Part shown: positions 15,401 to 30,400 of the stretch, piece by piece
Layout of the letters: each line of letters begins with the position of its first letter
Numbering within the stretch: the stretch's first letter is position 1
From: Antedon mediterranea
Taxonomy: Eukaryota; Echinodermata; Crinoidea; Comatulida; Antedonidae
Assembly (NCBI RefSeq): GCF_964355755.1
Contig: NC_092671.1
Location: 375,001-439,000, forward strand
DNA: 64,000 bases
Direction: 5' to 3'
Made by a program: the position numbers and the translations under genes
Notes under the pieces: model-generated
The model's database searches: none
What the model was told of the DNA's origin: nothing
The model's input: the letters and a program-made list of their open reading frames with translations, nothing else

Positions 15401-18400
15401 AAGGGCATCTCTATAAAGGGCATTTCAGCAACACCCACCCCCACTATACTGTATAATTTAAGGGCATCTCTAAAGGGCATTTCAGCAACACCCACCCTCA
15501 CTATACTGTATAATTTAAGGACATCTCTAAAGGGCATTTCAGCAACACCCACCCTCACTATACTGTATAATTTAAGGGCATCTCTAAAGGGCATTTCAGC
15601 AACACCCACCCCCACTATACTGTATAATTTAAGGGCATCTCTAAAGGGCATTTCAGCAACACCAACCCTCACTATACTGTATAATTTAAGGGCATCTCTA
15701 AAGGGCATTTCAGCAACACCAACCCTCACTATACTGTATAATTTAAGGGCATCTCTAAAGGGCATTTCAGCAACACCCACCCTCACTATACTGTATAATT
15801 TAAGGGCATCTCTAAAGGGCATTTCAGCAACACCCACCCCCACTATACTGTATAATTAACCTTACCCTTTCATTGGATTAACAATAATAGCTCTTGGCTC
15901 GTCAAGGTCTTCACTAATTAGCGTCTTACGATATCGTCCATCTAATTTAGAAACCTCTATGACATCCAATCCCTTGTCACACCAATACAGATTACGCCCA
16001 ATCCAATCAACAGCTAGTCCATCAGGATTCTTTACTCCTAGTGTGTGAATCCCCTAAACAAGTCAAATAAATGAAATTGTTACGACACACATGCATATAT
16101 GTATTCAACAGAAATAAAATGACATTTTTGGTGGTTCTTAAAACAAACCCGAAATTGAAGTGAATAAAAACAGCTTGCCATTAACCTTCCTGTTCAATGA
16201 ACAGCCCTGGCATGTTAGTATTATTTAATTTGATTTGATTTATTCTGATACCATACAAATACAGATAAAAATAACAATAGGTGATCATTTTATTCTAAAT
16301 GATCACCTAACTAGAATTTAATTCGTCACTTTGACGAATTATAGGTGATCATTTTTATCATTTTACTGAAATAAATTTTTTTTAAACATGCACGTACGTT
16401 AACATACGATCAGAAAATGTTGATGTATACCATCCTATTATATTATTATAGTGCTGAGTTGTGCCTATATGCCATACAATATGTACAGATATACTGTATA
16501 TCTATATACAGTGTAGCATAGGTGAAATTACGGGACACACATGTTCTAATTTTTTGGCATGATGATGTTATCAAACTAAACTTTAAGATGACAATTTCGA
16601 AAGATAATTAATTGAGCAAAAAAATTTAAGATTTTGAAAAAAATTTGGCACGTAGAAGCGCTGTGCGCGCTCTTTGAAATGTGTATAACTTTGACGAAAA
16701 ATATGAAAAAACTACTTTTTCACTTCAACTGGCCATATGTTAACGTCACAACATCCGATAGGCTAAATTTTTATATGAATTAATATCTACATTTCATCAG
16801 CTTTCATAGTAAATTATAATCCTCAAGGTAACCTTCAATTCTGAAGAGCTGTAAGATATTCAAATTTACTGCGAAGGTGAAATTACACGGCCTACGTTAT
16901 TCAAGTTTTTACACGTGATGACGTCATTAAAATGAAAATAGTGTCAACTCATGATAAAGATAATTAATTAAGCAAGCTCATACTGAAATTTGTGCGAAAT
17001 TCGAGAACACATAACCAAGATGCGCTCTGTTGAATGTGATAATCTACACAAAAAGATAACAAATCCTAATTTTTAAATTCAAGTGGCCATTTGATGACGT
17101 CAAAACATTTTGTACGTAAAATGTGTACATAAATTCATATCTACAACTCAATGGCTTCCAGAATAAGTTAAAAAAATCGGGGGTCATCTTGCATTCTGAA
17201 GAATTATTTTCATTTTAAAAAAGACCTATTTTTCACCCTTTTCAGAACTTGTGTAAAATTAATGTGCGCATTTTGTCATTTTTAACGTGCTCGTATAGCG
17301 TTATTTTAAGTCGGAACTGACTCAAATTTGGTGAATGTACTAAGGATGGTGAGTAGAAGGAGATTTGTAAAAAAAAATCACATTTTTTACGCTTTTTAAG
17401 TATCGCGCGCGCAAAATTTTTTTTTGCGCAGTAATTCATGCTCTAAATTGATCAAAACTTAATTTTGAGCGTTTTAAATTTTTAACGCGCGATTTCACGC
17501 GCATGACCCTACGTGCGCGTGCGTTTTTATTTGCTAATATTTTACCCTTGGCCTGAAGTTTACGTGTAGTGAATTTCATTAATATGTGATAATGAATTAT
17601 GGAGATATGATTGATAATGTGATTTCGCAAAATGGCGTATAAATGACGTCACGGATGAGTGATCACGCTGGAAAGCTTATTAGGATTAAGTTATATTATT
17701 TGAAAGATATTCTGAAATTTTGGTAATCATTGACATTAAACTTATTGAGATAATTGTTACACAAAATAGTGTACAGAAACAATAAAAAGAAAAAAAATAA
17801 TAAAGATTTCATACAATAACAATAGGTGATCATTTTATTCTAAATGATCACCTAACTAACACAAATTTAAATCATTTTGTATGGTACTAGGGATAGCCCT
17901 CTAAATACCCAAAAGGGGATTTACATCCTGAGGTCAGGAAGAAGATATTACAAAATGCCTTTTTTAAATTTAATTTTAAATTACCTCTTTGTTATTTCCA
18001 TCCATGTCCATCCGACTTATCATACTGCCCTGCTGAGTAACATCAGACCAATACAGTTTTTGTTCCTGCCAATCAAAATCTAAAGCTACTACGTTTGAGA
18101 ACTGCAACTGTTGCGATACGCGGGTATAGGTTTGGCCGTGTACGTCAATCTTGCGTATCAGGTATCGGTTAGAAAAGTAAATCATTGGCTTGACCCCTGT
18201 AGAAACATCAACAGATAAGAAACATTGCATTAACAAAACCAAAAAAACAATCATAGTGTTGTCTATTCCCTGTACACTGATGTGGTCTAGTGTTGTCTAT
18301 TCCCTGTGCACTGATGTTGTCTAGTGTTGTCTATTCCCTGTGCACTGATGTTGTCTAGTGTTGTCTATTCCCTGTGCACTGATGTTGCCTAGTGTTGTCT

Positions 18401-21400
18401 ATTCCCTGTGCACTGATGTTGTCTAGTGTTGTCTATTCCCTGTGCACTGATGTTGTCTATTCCCTGTGCACTGATGTTGTCTAGTGTTGTCTATTCCCTG
18501 TGCACTGATGTTGTCTAATGTTGTCTATTCCCTGTGCACTGATGTTGTCTAGTGTTGTCTATTCCCTGTGCACTGATGTTGTCTAGTGTTGTCTCATCTC
18601 AACTCATTATTACATAATAGTATTACTAAATATAAACTGCTTACCTGAATCTGCCTTACACCTCCTTTTATCTGGCTCCAGGATATAATTTGGAGCACAT
18701 GCACAACGGAAACCACCAACTGTGTTGAAACATTGCTGAGAGCAAGGATACGATGTTGTACATTCATCCACATCTGAAGAAGTTAAAGATATTGAATGTC
18801 TCTTAAAAACATATCATTCACATTATCAGGTGAAATTACACTTTTGTACACATGTATGTATACAACAGGATTGAAACATCACTACATTACCCTGTGATAG
18901 TCAGGTAAACTATTATTAAATAACCCCTACCTTCACATGAATGTCTGTCGTCTGTAAGTTGGTAGCCTGTGTCACAATAACATTCATATCCTTGTAATGT
19001 ATCTCTACACTGCTGTTCACATGGAGATGTCTCTCCACATTCAGTAGTATCTAACAAATGCAAGACATTTAGTTACTTTCAAGGATGGTTTTTGGTCAAT
19101 GACTGGTCAATATAATTAACCAGGACTGTTTTATTTTATGATTATATATGTTCACAATGTAAGATCACTACTTACTGCAGTTGATTTCATCTGATCCATC
19201 TTTACAGTCAAATTTTCCATTACAAACATATGATAAAGCTATGCATTTATGATCATCGGTGCAACAGAATTGATTGCTAGGGGTTTCTGTAACTAAATCA
19301 AAGATTGAAACAAAACCGTGAAAGACAATATTCAAATCGTTTGTGTTGAATATGTACTGAAAATAATCTACAAACTATTACCACAGCCTTCTTCATCCGA
19401 GTTGTCATGACAATCATTGGCTCCATCACATTTCCAACCAATAGCAACACACCTCTGGTTATTACAAGTAAATTCTTCATCTGTACATTCGGTATATACT
19501 GTAAACAAAAAAATACATCAGACTTTGTTGATTTACAGATTTAATTATTGACTTTAATAGTATTTAAGGGAAATATCTCACTTATGTGTGATCAGCTATG
19601 AGCGCTCACTGGGTAAACACAGGGGCCCCGGGGCTTATGGGGGTCCTGAGCAGTGGCCAGAGAAAAAACAGGCATTAAATATATTGAAAATGCTAAAAGC
19701 ACCCGAGACATACAGAGTTAGAGGGTTCCTAAACCAGGGGCCTTAGGCCTGCACGTTACGCTATTGTGTGCGATTGGTGACACGGCCACTGGTAAGTTTT
19801 TTTCTACTTAGGCAAGACCACCCAGTCATAATTATTTTACGTAGCACCCACTTAATGGTATCTTCCTTTTTACTTCTTATAGCAACAATACCACTGAATG
19901 CTATTTATCTAACTTTTCACTTGTTATAGCAACAATACCACTGAATGCTATTTATCTAACTTTTCACTTGTTATAGCAACAATACCACTGAATGCTATTT
20001 ATCTAACTTTTCACTTGTTATAGCAACAATACCACTGAATGCTATTTATCTAACTTTTCACTTGTTATAGCAACAATACCACTGAATGCTATTTATCTAA
20101 CTTTTCACTTGTTATAGCAACAATACCACTGAATGCTATTTATCTAACTTTTCACTTGTTATAGCAACAATACCACTGAATGCTATTTATCTAACTTTTC
20201 ACTTGTTATAGCAACAATACCACTGAATGCTATTTATCAAACTTTTTACTTGTTATAGCAACAATACCACTGAATGCTATTTATCTAACTTTTTACTTGT
20301 TATAGCAACTTACCACATTCAGCATACTCATCACTGTTGTCACCGCAATCATCCTCATGGTCACATTTCCAAGATTCTTGAATACATCGTTTGTTATCAC
20401 AAGCAAATTCACCATCATAACATGTAGTAGCCGCTGAAATAAAAATAAAAAATGAAAGTTAAACAAATGAATGACATTTTCACACTACAGTTTCATGAAC
20501 GTGATAACAATCACTCCTTAATCATTGTGTAAAACAGTCTGTAGTGTGCAAATAAAATGTGGAAATTTTCATTTATTTTTTTTATTTACCTTGCGCTGTT
20601 TTGTATCGAGCACTTTTGTTAATACCTTGCATCAAGCCAAAAACACAGATTATTATAATAATAGTTTTGACACAAGGCTGACTTTAAACAAGTAAAAATT
20701 GCCAAGGAAAGGGAAGACATCAGGTGTTACATACCACAACCACGGACAGGGAACTCATCAGTACCATTTTCACAATCAACATCGCCATCACAAACCCAGC
20801 TCAATGGAATACAAATGTTAGACCCTTCGCACATAAACTTTTCTGGATCGCAAGTCTTAGAATCTGAAGATAACAAATAATATAACTAAACTTACTTTTC
20901 CCAGTCATAAACTGAAACTAAATAAACATATTTTAAAACATTCATATTCATGTCCGTCTTTATATGAAAATTCTGATTCTTATTAAATATATTACTAATT
21001 ACCACAATGATCGCCCTCATCTGATTGGTCTCCGCAATCATTATCATCGTCACATCTCCACCCCTCAGGAATACATCTACCACTGGTGCATTGGAACTGA
21101 TCTTGTAGACAAGTGTATTCTGAAAATAAAACACAAATTACCTCCATAAAAATAAGTTGATTAAAAATGATAGGTATTAAAACTTGTTTATAAAATATCA
21201 TTACATTAGACATGATACTACATATTCCGTTTCACAACAACATACTATGCTGGCATTATTCTCTTGTTCACCGTGTAGGGTAGAGAGTATGCAAAGTGGA
21301 CTACTGAATTTCTTTATTAATATAATACACTGTCATTATTCTTTTGTTCATCGTTTAGTGTACAGAGTATGTCTGATAGCACCACAATCACTTACCACAT

Positions 21401-24400
21401 GAGTCTTGTTCATCTTCACCATCTGCACAATCATTATCCTGGTCACATTTCCATGACATTGGGATACATCGTCCTGATTGGGTACATGTAAAGAATCCCT
21501 CTTCGCATGAAGTAGTCTTGGGCGTTGGTTGACCTTTACAATTAATAATAGAATTTTGTTTTATGAAAATTTGTCCAAAGCTTATCTAGCAAAAACAAAA
21601 TCTGGCCATTTATGAAGTTAAAATAAAGTTAAAATATAATGCTAAGCAGCCTAGACTTACATTGGGCTTCATCACTATTATCTCCACAATCATTTTCTCC
21701 GTCACATTCCCAGGTAGGCAAATAACAGAGAGTAGTGTTTGCACATTCATTTAGAACCATTCCTTCTGGTAAAGGCACTACTAGGCGATTTAATGCAAAT
21801 AAGCCACAATCTGTAGGAGCTGAGAACAACATGTATAAAGTATGAAAGTCAAAAATCGTTTTAATATCACTCATAGGGTGATGTCAAGTGTCAATAACAT
21901 GTTAATTTTATGCAAATTAATGCAGCCATTATACAAAAATCAAGTTTAATTCATTCTTTCCGAATAGTACAAAAAGAAGTCATGCTTGTCAGTTTGGATA
22001 CCAAGTAAAGGTAATAGTACAAAAAGAAGTCATGCTTGTCAGTTTGGATACCAAGTAAAGGTTTTGGTAGATTTCTTATAATTAAACAGAGGTTTCTAGT
22101 GAAATGTTCTGTAGTAATATAGAGTGTCAAGAAAAGCCAAATTAAGTCTAGGCTTTAAAATAACCTCTGGGGTGGTATAATGCATAATTACAACCAGGAC
22201 AATCTCTCATATAAAATACTATATAATCATATTCTTCCATTAGAATAAATGTGTAGTCCACGATATAACTGTCTAACAAGAATATTTCAATAATTTAGTT
22301 TATTAAATTCAAATAAAAAAACTTACGACAACCCATTTCATCACCAGCATCCTCGCAATCAATACGGAAATCACAAAGACGAGAACCATCAATACAACTT
22401 CTGTCTGTACACTGAAATTCCTCTGCAGTACACGACACTAAAGAATCAAATAAAACATACTGGTGAGCTGATCCTGTTTTAGAAAGTGACATTTAACATA
22501 GCTTAAGTGTTAATATCCAATTGGAGGGGCCAGTAAAGGACACTGGTCTTCAATTGGAGGAATCAATAATTGAAAATAGGAAGTGAAATGAATATTTAAT
22601 ACTTACAGCAGTCAAGTTCATCTGATCCATCTCTGCAATCGTTAATTCCATTACAACGATTTTTTGACAAAATGCAACCACCACTGCGGCAAGTAAAATA
22701 TCCCTGCCTGCAAACTCTCATCGCTAAAAAAGCAAAATATATATTTATATATAATCCATTAATCCTTTCTAGGTTATCATTTCACTATACAAATTTTAGT
22801 AGCAAAAGATTATAACTTACAGCAATAATTTTCATCTTCATCAGATCCATCAGGACAATTTTTTAATCCATTGCAACTCGCTTCATAGTCCACACATGCA
22901 CCGTCATGACACGCAAAAGACCCATTGGCACATGATACAGTTTTATCTGTAAATTACAATGTGAACAGCCTTTAAAAATGTGGTAACAATTCAAAAACAG
23001 ATTGTAATTACAAATACAATTGAAGTAAATCATGACATTTTCTTTAAATAAGTCAACAAAATTTCATTTGTTATGATGTACATCCTAAGTATATGATATA
23101 CTTTTGGAGATTTGATTGAAAGCAATAGCATGCCTTTAGGGCACAACAGTTTTTGATGACCAAACATTATAGCATGATGTTTGTACATATCTATACCGTA
23201 ACTATATAAATGTCATGTATCAATGTTATGCTGTGTGTGAATAAATTGAACTTACTAATACATCTGTATGTATCAGACACAATCTGATTGGCTGGACATG
23301 AACACAGGACAAGTCCATACTCATCTGTATTGCAAGTATATTCACATCCTCCATTATTAATGTTGCAAGGCCAAAGTAAGCCTAGTAAAATCAAACAAAA
23401 ACATTATGAATGCAATTCTATTATTAATTGTAATATAATAACACATTAAAACCAATTGACAAGTGACTAAAGCTCTGTCTACACTATCAAAATGACTATT
23501 TTATATCACCATATTTTGGGCATCACTACAATTTTTGGGAACATCACACTTTTTTTGTCAAAATAGTTTGATAGTGTAGACAAAGCTTAAGAAACTAATA
23601 ACCAATACTTTGTAAACTTATTATAAAGCAGTGGTATTGTACTGCTGTATTTGAACAGTAAATAAAGCAGAATGCCTACAATTGTGTAATTACCATTGAT
23701 TAAATTTATAATGAAATATACATACACTTATCTGTATCGTTGAACGCAACTGCTATTCCCATTGGTTGTTGGGGTAGCTGCTTACGCACGACCACAAGGT
23801 CAGCACCAGTGAATTTGTTGACACGTACTACAGAACGGCGCACCCAATCTGTCCAGTAAAGATAGTTTTCGTGCACTACAAGTCCAAATGGATGTACTGG
23901 GTCAGAGGTTAAGACTACCTGTAAGTTTATAATAAAATAAATGTAAGCATGACAACAAATATGTTACAGAATTACAGAAAGTCAAAGAAATATTTCAATC
24001 TTTTTATAGTAGAACTGTACAAATACAAGAAAACAATAGTGATTGGAAGACAAACATGATACCTTTATGGCTATTTGTAATTAAACTGCCTACATGTCTA
24101 TTTACACTTTTATGCCTATTTGTACTTACATGTCTATTTGTACCATCAAAATTACACCTCTCTATCTTGTCAATGCGAGCATCCGCCCAATACAGTTTTT
24201 GAGCAGAGTGGTCAATGGTTATTGAATTAGGAGTTCGTATATTGTCCGTAATAATGCTATGAGTGTTTAAACCATTGGTATGGGATTTCATGATACTTGG
24301 TGCATTCTCATTCCAGTTTGTCCAGAACAAATACCTGACAAATAAACAATTGTCGTTGTTAGAATTTGTTTATTTAAACAAAATATTGATTGATTGAGTC

Positions 24401-27400
24401 TTGAGTTTTTTTATTTTAGTAATTTATCATTACATATTATTACCATTGTATAATTATAAATAAATGTAACATGAACAAAACATAACTGACAAAATATTCT
24501 TTTTAAAAATAGAAATATTGTTTTGTTAAACAATTAGTGTAACCAGGCAAAACTCAACTAATTGGTACAATGTTATTTCTTTACTTTGTGCTTATATTGA
24601 GAATAGTGCCTAATTTGAAAACAACTTACTGAGTACATGGATCTACTACAATTCCTCTGGGTCTATCTTGTGAGGATAGTTGAACAATGATTTCTGGATC
24701 ACTGTTGGACCTCACACGATTAATAGATGAATTACTATAACTTGTCCAATAAATCTCCTGAAATATTGGGTCATAGGTCAGACCTTCAGCTGAACCAACA
24801 CCTAATAACATATTGAAGATATTCGATTTTTCATTGAGTTATAATGGCAAGGAAACAATGATAAATTGTAAAGATGAAAAACCTTAATGCTCTGTCTACA
24901 CTATCAAACTTTATGTGACAAAAAAAATGTGATGTGCCTATATATGGGCACTAACATATTTAAGCATATCACTACCACATAACATCAAACTTTGTCAAAC
25001 TAGTTTGATAGTGTAGACAGAGCTTTAGAAGAAAGCTACAGTGTAAACCTTCACCTTCTACAACGGTCTTATGTCCAGTTCCATTAAACATAATTTGTTC
25101 AATGTTGCCACGTTGTATGTCAGAGTAAAATATCAGTTGTTTATTGAAGTCCACAGCAAGACTGACAGCATTCTTAACATAGTCATTTTGTATTGGTTCC
25201 CAGGCGTTTTGGTACACATTGCTATTGTTTGCCATGCTCAGAGTACGCAGCATATTGCGTTCAGAATAAACAATAAAAGCATTGTAATCTGCACATGAAA
25301 AGAAAAAGAAATATTTTATTTATTGGAAAGTATATCTTATGTTGATAAATGTGTGATATGATTTTTATTTATTTATTTTTTATTTAACCTTATTTATAGA
25401 GGGTGACCCTAAACAGCGTATGCTGACAATCAAGGGGACTCATGATGATTTATGATAAGTGCCTTATAGGTCGTGAAACATCGCTGCTACTACAAGTAAG
25501 TCTAGTTGACTAGATTTGATTGTTATCCAAACTTAATACTACCTAGATGGATAACAATATTCATACCCAATATATTGACAACTAAATTCTATAAAATATA
25601 CCTTCAAATGATATATCCAAATATGCTGATATAATTCAAATCAAGATATTTTAATTTAACAATAAAGAATTGATAATATAAAGTTTTACGTGGCAAGAAT
25701 AAAATTTAGGTTAATAATGGTCATTGTAAAAAATGGTACCTACTTCACTATATAAAATGGTACCTACTTCACTATATAAAATGGTACCTACTTCACTATA
25801 TAAAATGGTACCTACTTCACCATATAAAATGGTACCTACTTCACCATATAAAATGGTACCTACTTCACCATATAAAATGGTACCTACTTCACCATATAAA
25901 ATGGTACCTACTTCACCATATAAAATGGTACCTACTTCACCATATAAAATGGTACCTACTTCACCATATAAAATGGTACCTACTTCACCATATAAAATGG
26001 TACCTACTTCACCATATAAAATGGTACCTACTTCACCATACAAAATGGTACCTACTTCACCATGTAAAATGGTACCTACTTCACCATGTAACATGGTACC
26101 TACTTCACCATGTAACATGGTACCTACTTCACCATGTAACATGGTACCTACTTCACCATGTAAAATGGTACCTACTTCACCATGTAAAATGGTACCTACT
26201 TCACCATGTAAAATGGTACCTACTTCACTATGTAAAATGGTACCTACTTCACTATGTAAAATGGTACCTACTTCACTATGTAAAATGGTACCTACTTCAC
26301 TATGTAAAATGGTACCTACTTCACTATATAAAATGGTACCTACTTCACTATATAAAATGGTACCTACTTCACCATATAAAATGGTACCTACTTCACCATA
26401 TAAAATGGTACCTACTTCACCATATAAAATGGTACCTACTTCACCATATAAAATGGTACCTACTTCACCATATAAAATGGTACCTACTTCACCATATAAA
26501 ATGGTACCTACTTCACCATATATAATGGTACCTACTTCACCATATATAATGGTACCTACTTCACTATGTAACATGGTACCTACTTCACTATGTAACATGG
26601 TACCTACTTCACTATGTAACATGGTACCTACTTCACTATGTAACATGGTACCTACTTCACTATATAAAATGGTACCTACTTCACTATATAAAATGGTACC
26701 TACTTCACTATGTAAAATGGTACCTACTTCACTATGTAAAATGGTACCTACTTCACCATGTAAAATGGTACCTACTTCACCATGTAAAATGGTACCTACT
26801 TCACCATGTAAAATGGTACCTACTTCACCATATAAAATGGTACCTACTTCACCATATAAAATGGTACCTACTTCACCATATAAAATGGTACCTACTTCAC
26901 CATATAAAATGGTACCTACTTCACCATATAAAATGGTACCTACTTCACCATATAAAATGGTACCTACTTCACCATGTAAAATGGTACCTACTTCACCATG
27001 TAAAATGGTACCTACTTCACCATGTAAAATGGTACCTACTTCACCATGTAAAATGGTACCTACTTCACCATGTAAAATGGTACCTACTTCACCATGTAAA
27101 ATGGTACCTACTTCACCATGTAAAATGGTACCTACTTCACCATATAAAATGGTACCTACTTCACCATATAAAATGGTACCTACTTCACCATATAAAATGG
27201 TACCTACTTCACCATATAAAATGGTACCTACTTCACCATATAAAATGGTACCTACTTCACCATATAAAATGGTACCTACTTCACCATGTATAATGGTACC
27301 TACTTCACCATGTATAATGGTACCTACTTCACCATGTAAAATGGTACCTACTTCACCATGTAAAATGGTACCTACTTCACTATGTAACATGGTACCTACT

Positions 27401-30400
27401 TCACTATGTAAAATGGTACCTACTTCACTATGTAAAATGGTACCTACTTCACTATGTAACATGGTACCTACTTCACCATATAAAATGGTACCTACTTCAC
27501 CATATAAAATGGTACCTACTTCACCATATAAAATGGTACCTACTTCACCATATAAAATGGTACCTACTTCACCATATAAAATGGTACCTACTTCACCATA
27601 TAAAATGGTACCTACTTCACCATATAAAATGGTACCTACTTCACCATATAAAATGGTACCTACTTCACCATATAAAATGGTACCTACTTCACCATATAAA
27701 ATGGTACCTACTTCACCATATAAAATGGTACCTACTTCACCATATAAAATGGTACCTACTTCACCATGTAAAATGGTACCTACTTCACTATATAAAATGG
27801 TACCTACTTCGCTATATAAAATGGTACCTACTTCGCTATGTAAAATGGTACCTACTTCGCTATGTAAAATGGTACCTACTTCGCTATGTAAAATGGTACC
27901 TACTTCACTATGTAAAATGGTACCTACTTCACTATGTAAAATGGTACCTACTTCACTATGTAAAATGGTACCTACTTCACTATGTAAAATGGTACCTACT
28001 TCACTATGTAAAATGGTACCTACTTCACTATGTAAAATGGTACCTACTTCACTATGTAAAATGGTACCTACTTCACCATATAAAATGGTACCTACTTCAC
28101 TATGTAAAATGGTACCTACTTCACCATATAAAATGGTACCTACTTCACCATATAAAATGGTACCTACTTCACCATATAAAATGGTACCTACTTCACCATA
28201 TAAAATGGTACCTACTTCACCATATAAAATGGTACCTACTTCACCATATAAAATGGTACCTACTTCACCATGTAAAATGGTACCTACTTCACCATGTAAA
28301 ATGGTACCTACTTCACCATATAAAATGGTACCTACTTCACCATGTAAAATGGTACCTACTTCACCATATAAAATGGTACCTACTTCACCATATATAATGG
28401 TACCTACTTCACTATGTAAAATGGTACCTACTTCACCATGTAAAATGGTACCTACTTCACCATGTAAAATGGTACCTACTTCACTATGTAAAATGGTACC
28501 TACTTCACTATGTAAAATGGTACCTACTTCACTATGTAAAATGGTACCTACTTCACTATATAAAATGGTACCTACTTCACTATATAAAATGGTACCTACT
28601 TCACTATATAAAATGGTACCTACTTCACTATGTAAAATGGTACCTACTTCACTATGTAAAATGGTACCTACTTCACTATGTAAAATGGTACCTACTTCAC
28701 TATGTAAAATGGTACCTACTTCACCATATAAAATGGTACCTACTTCACCATATAAAATGGTACCTACTTCACCATATAAAATGGTACCTACTTCACCATA
28801 TAAAATGGTACCTACTTCACCATATAAAATGGTACCTACTTCACCATATAAAATGGTACCTACTTCACCATATAAAATGGTACCTACTTCACCATATATA
28901 ATGGTACCTACTTCACCATATAAAATGGTACCTACTTCACTACATAACATGGTACCTACTTCACTATATAAAATGGTACCTACTTCACTATGTAAAATGG
29001 TACCTACTTCACCATATAAAATGGTACCTACTTCACCATATAAAATGGTACCTACTTCACCATATAAAATGGTACCTACTTCACCATATAACATGGTACC
29101 TACTTCACCATATAAAATGGTACCTACTTCACCATATAAAATGGTACCTACTTCACCATATAAAATGGTACCTACTTCACTATATAACATGGTACCTACT
29201 TCACTATGTAAAATGGTACCTACTTCACTATGTAAAATGGTACCTACTTCACTATATATAATGGTACCTACTTCACTATATAAAATGGTACCTACTTCAC
29301 TATATATAATGGTACCTACTTCACTATATAAAATGGTACCTACTTCACTATATATAATGGTACCTACTTCACTATATAAAATGGTACCTACTTCACTATA
29401 TAAAATCATATAATGTAGAATTGTATATACCAAAGTAGACATGTACCATTGTTTGTCATTCTTATTCACAAATAATAAATATTGCTAATTTTAAGTATTC
29501 TTAATTCTTACTTCTGCAAGTTTTTCCATCTTCATTGAGAAGACCATAAGCACATGCACATTTTAGTTTATTGTTGCCAGTATAGAAACACAACTGTTCA
29601 CATGGATTACCATCAGCTGCACATAAATTTGTACCTTTATAAAACAAAAATAATAGTTCAATGATTTATATTTTATATTTACTGAATAAACAAAAATCAT
29701 CTTGTTCAGAGCTTAAAGCTTGGTTCCCACTAGGACGTAACGCAAGGGCGTAAACGCAACACAAACATGTTGACCAATGAAAAATGACAGTTGTGATTGA
29801 TTAACTCAATTACGTTGTGTTACGTCCTTGGGTTGCGTCTCTAGTGGAAACCACGCATTACACGTGTTAAAATGTATTGCTGCATTCTCTTGAGCTATGA
29901 CCAGTTTATCTAAGGGAGCTAGACATAAAATAAAGAGATTACGGTATTTGAATGTATTGCTGCATTCTCTTGAGCTATGACCAGTTTATCTAAGGGAGCT
30001 AGACATAAAATAAAGAGATTACGGTATTTGAATGTATTGCTGCATTCTCTTGAGCTATGACCAGTTTATCTAAGGGAGCTAGACATAAAATAAAGAGATT
30101 ATTTGATTTCTTGCTATATTTATTTGATGTTGACAGTAGTTGATTAGATAGTTAAACTTACCTTGTTGTTTACTTTCATGAAATGCATGGATATCTTTAA
30201 TCTGTATACCAATATTACTCAGTAAAGTTGTAGTATTATCTCCATTTATCTTTTTGGCACTTCTGATTGACCCTCCATTAAAAGTTCTGGAAAACATTTA
30301 CACATATTTTAGGTATAATAGCAATGTTATCAAGAAAAAAATGTTAATAAAATACCATTAAAAAAAAATTGAGTCAAAAACACCAGTTTAAGTTCAGTAA

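Noticed and set aside
15385-15843. 152-codon minus-strand frame with 19-residue repeats
   Set aside because: Product of the intronic 57-bp minisatellite; no splice-consistent link to LRP1.
18253-18598. CRISPR-like array
   Set aside because: Units are contiguous with no unique spacers; it is a plain minisatellite in a eukaryotic intron.
25711-29469. Very long reading frames on both strands as candidate repeat-protein genes
   Set aside because: They equal the 24-bp satellite exactly, lie in an intron of a well-supported gene, and show base changes spread without regard to codon position.
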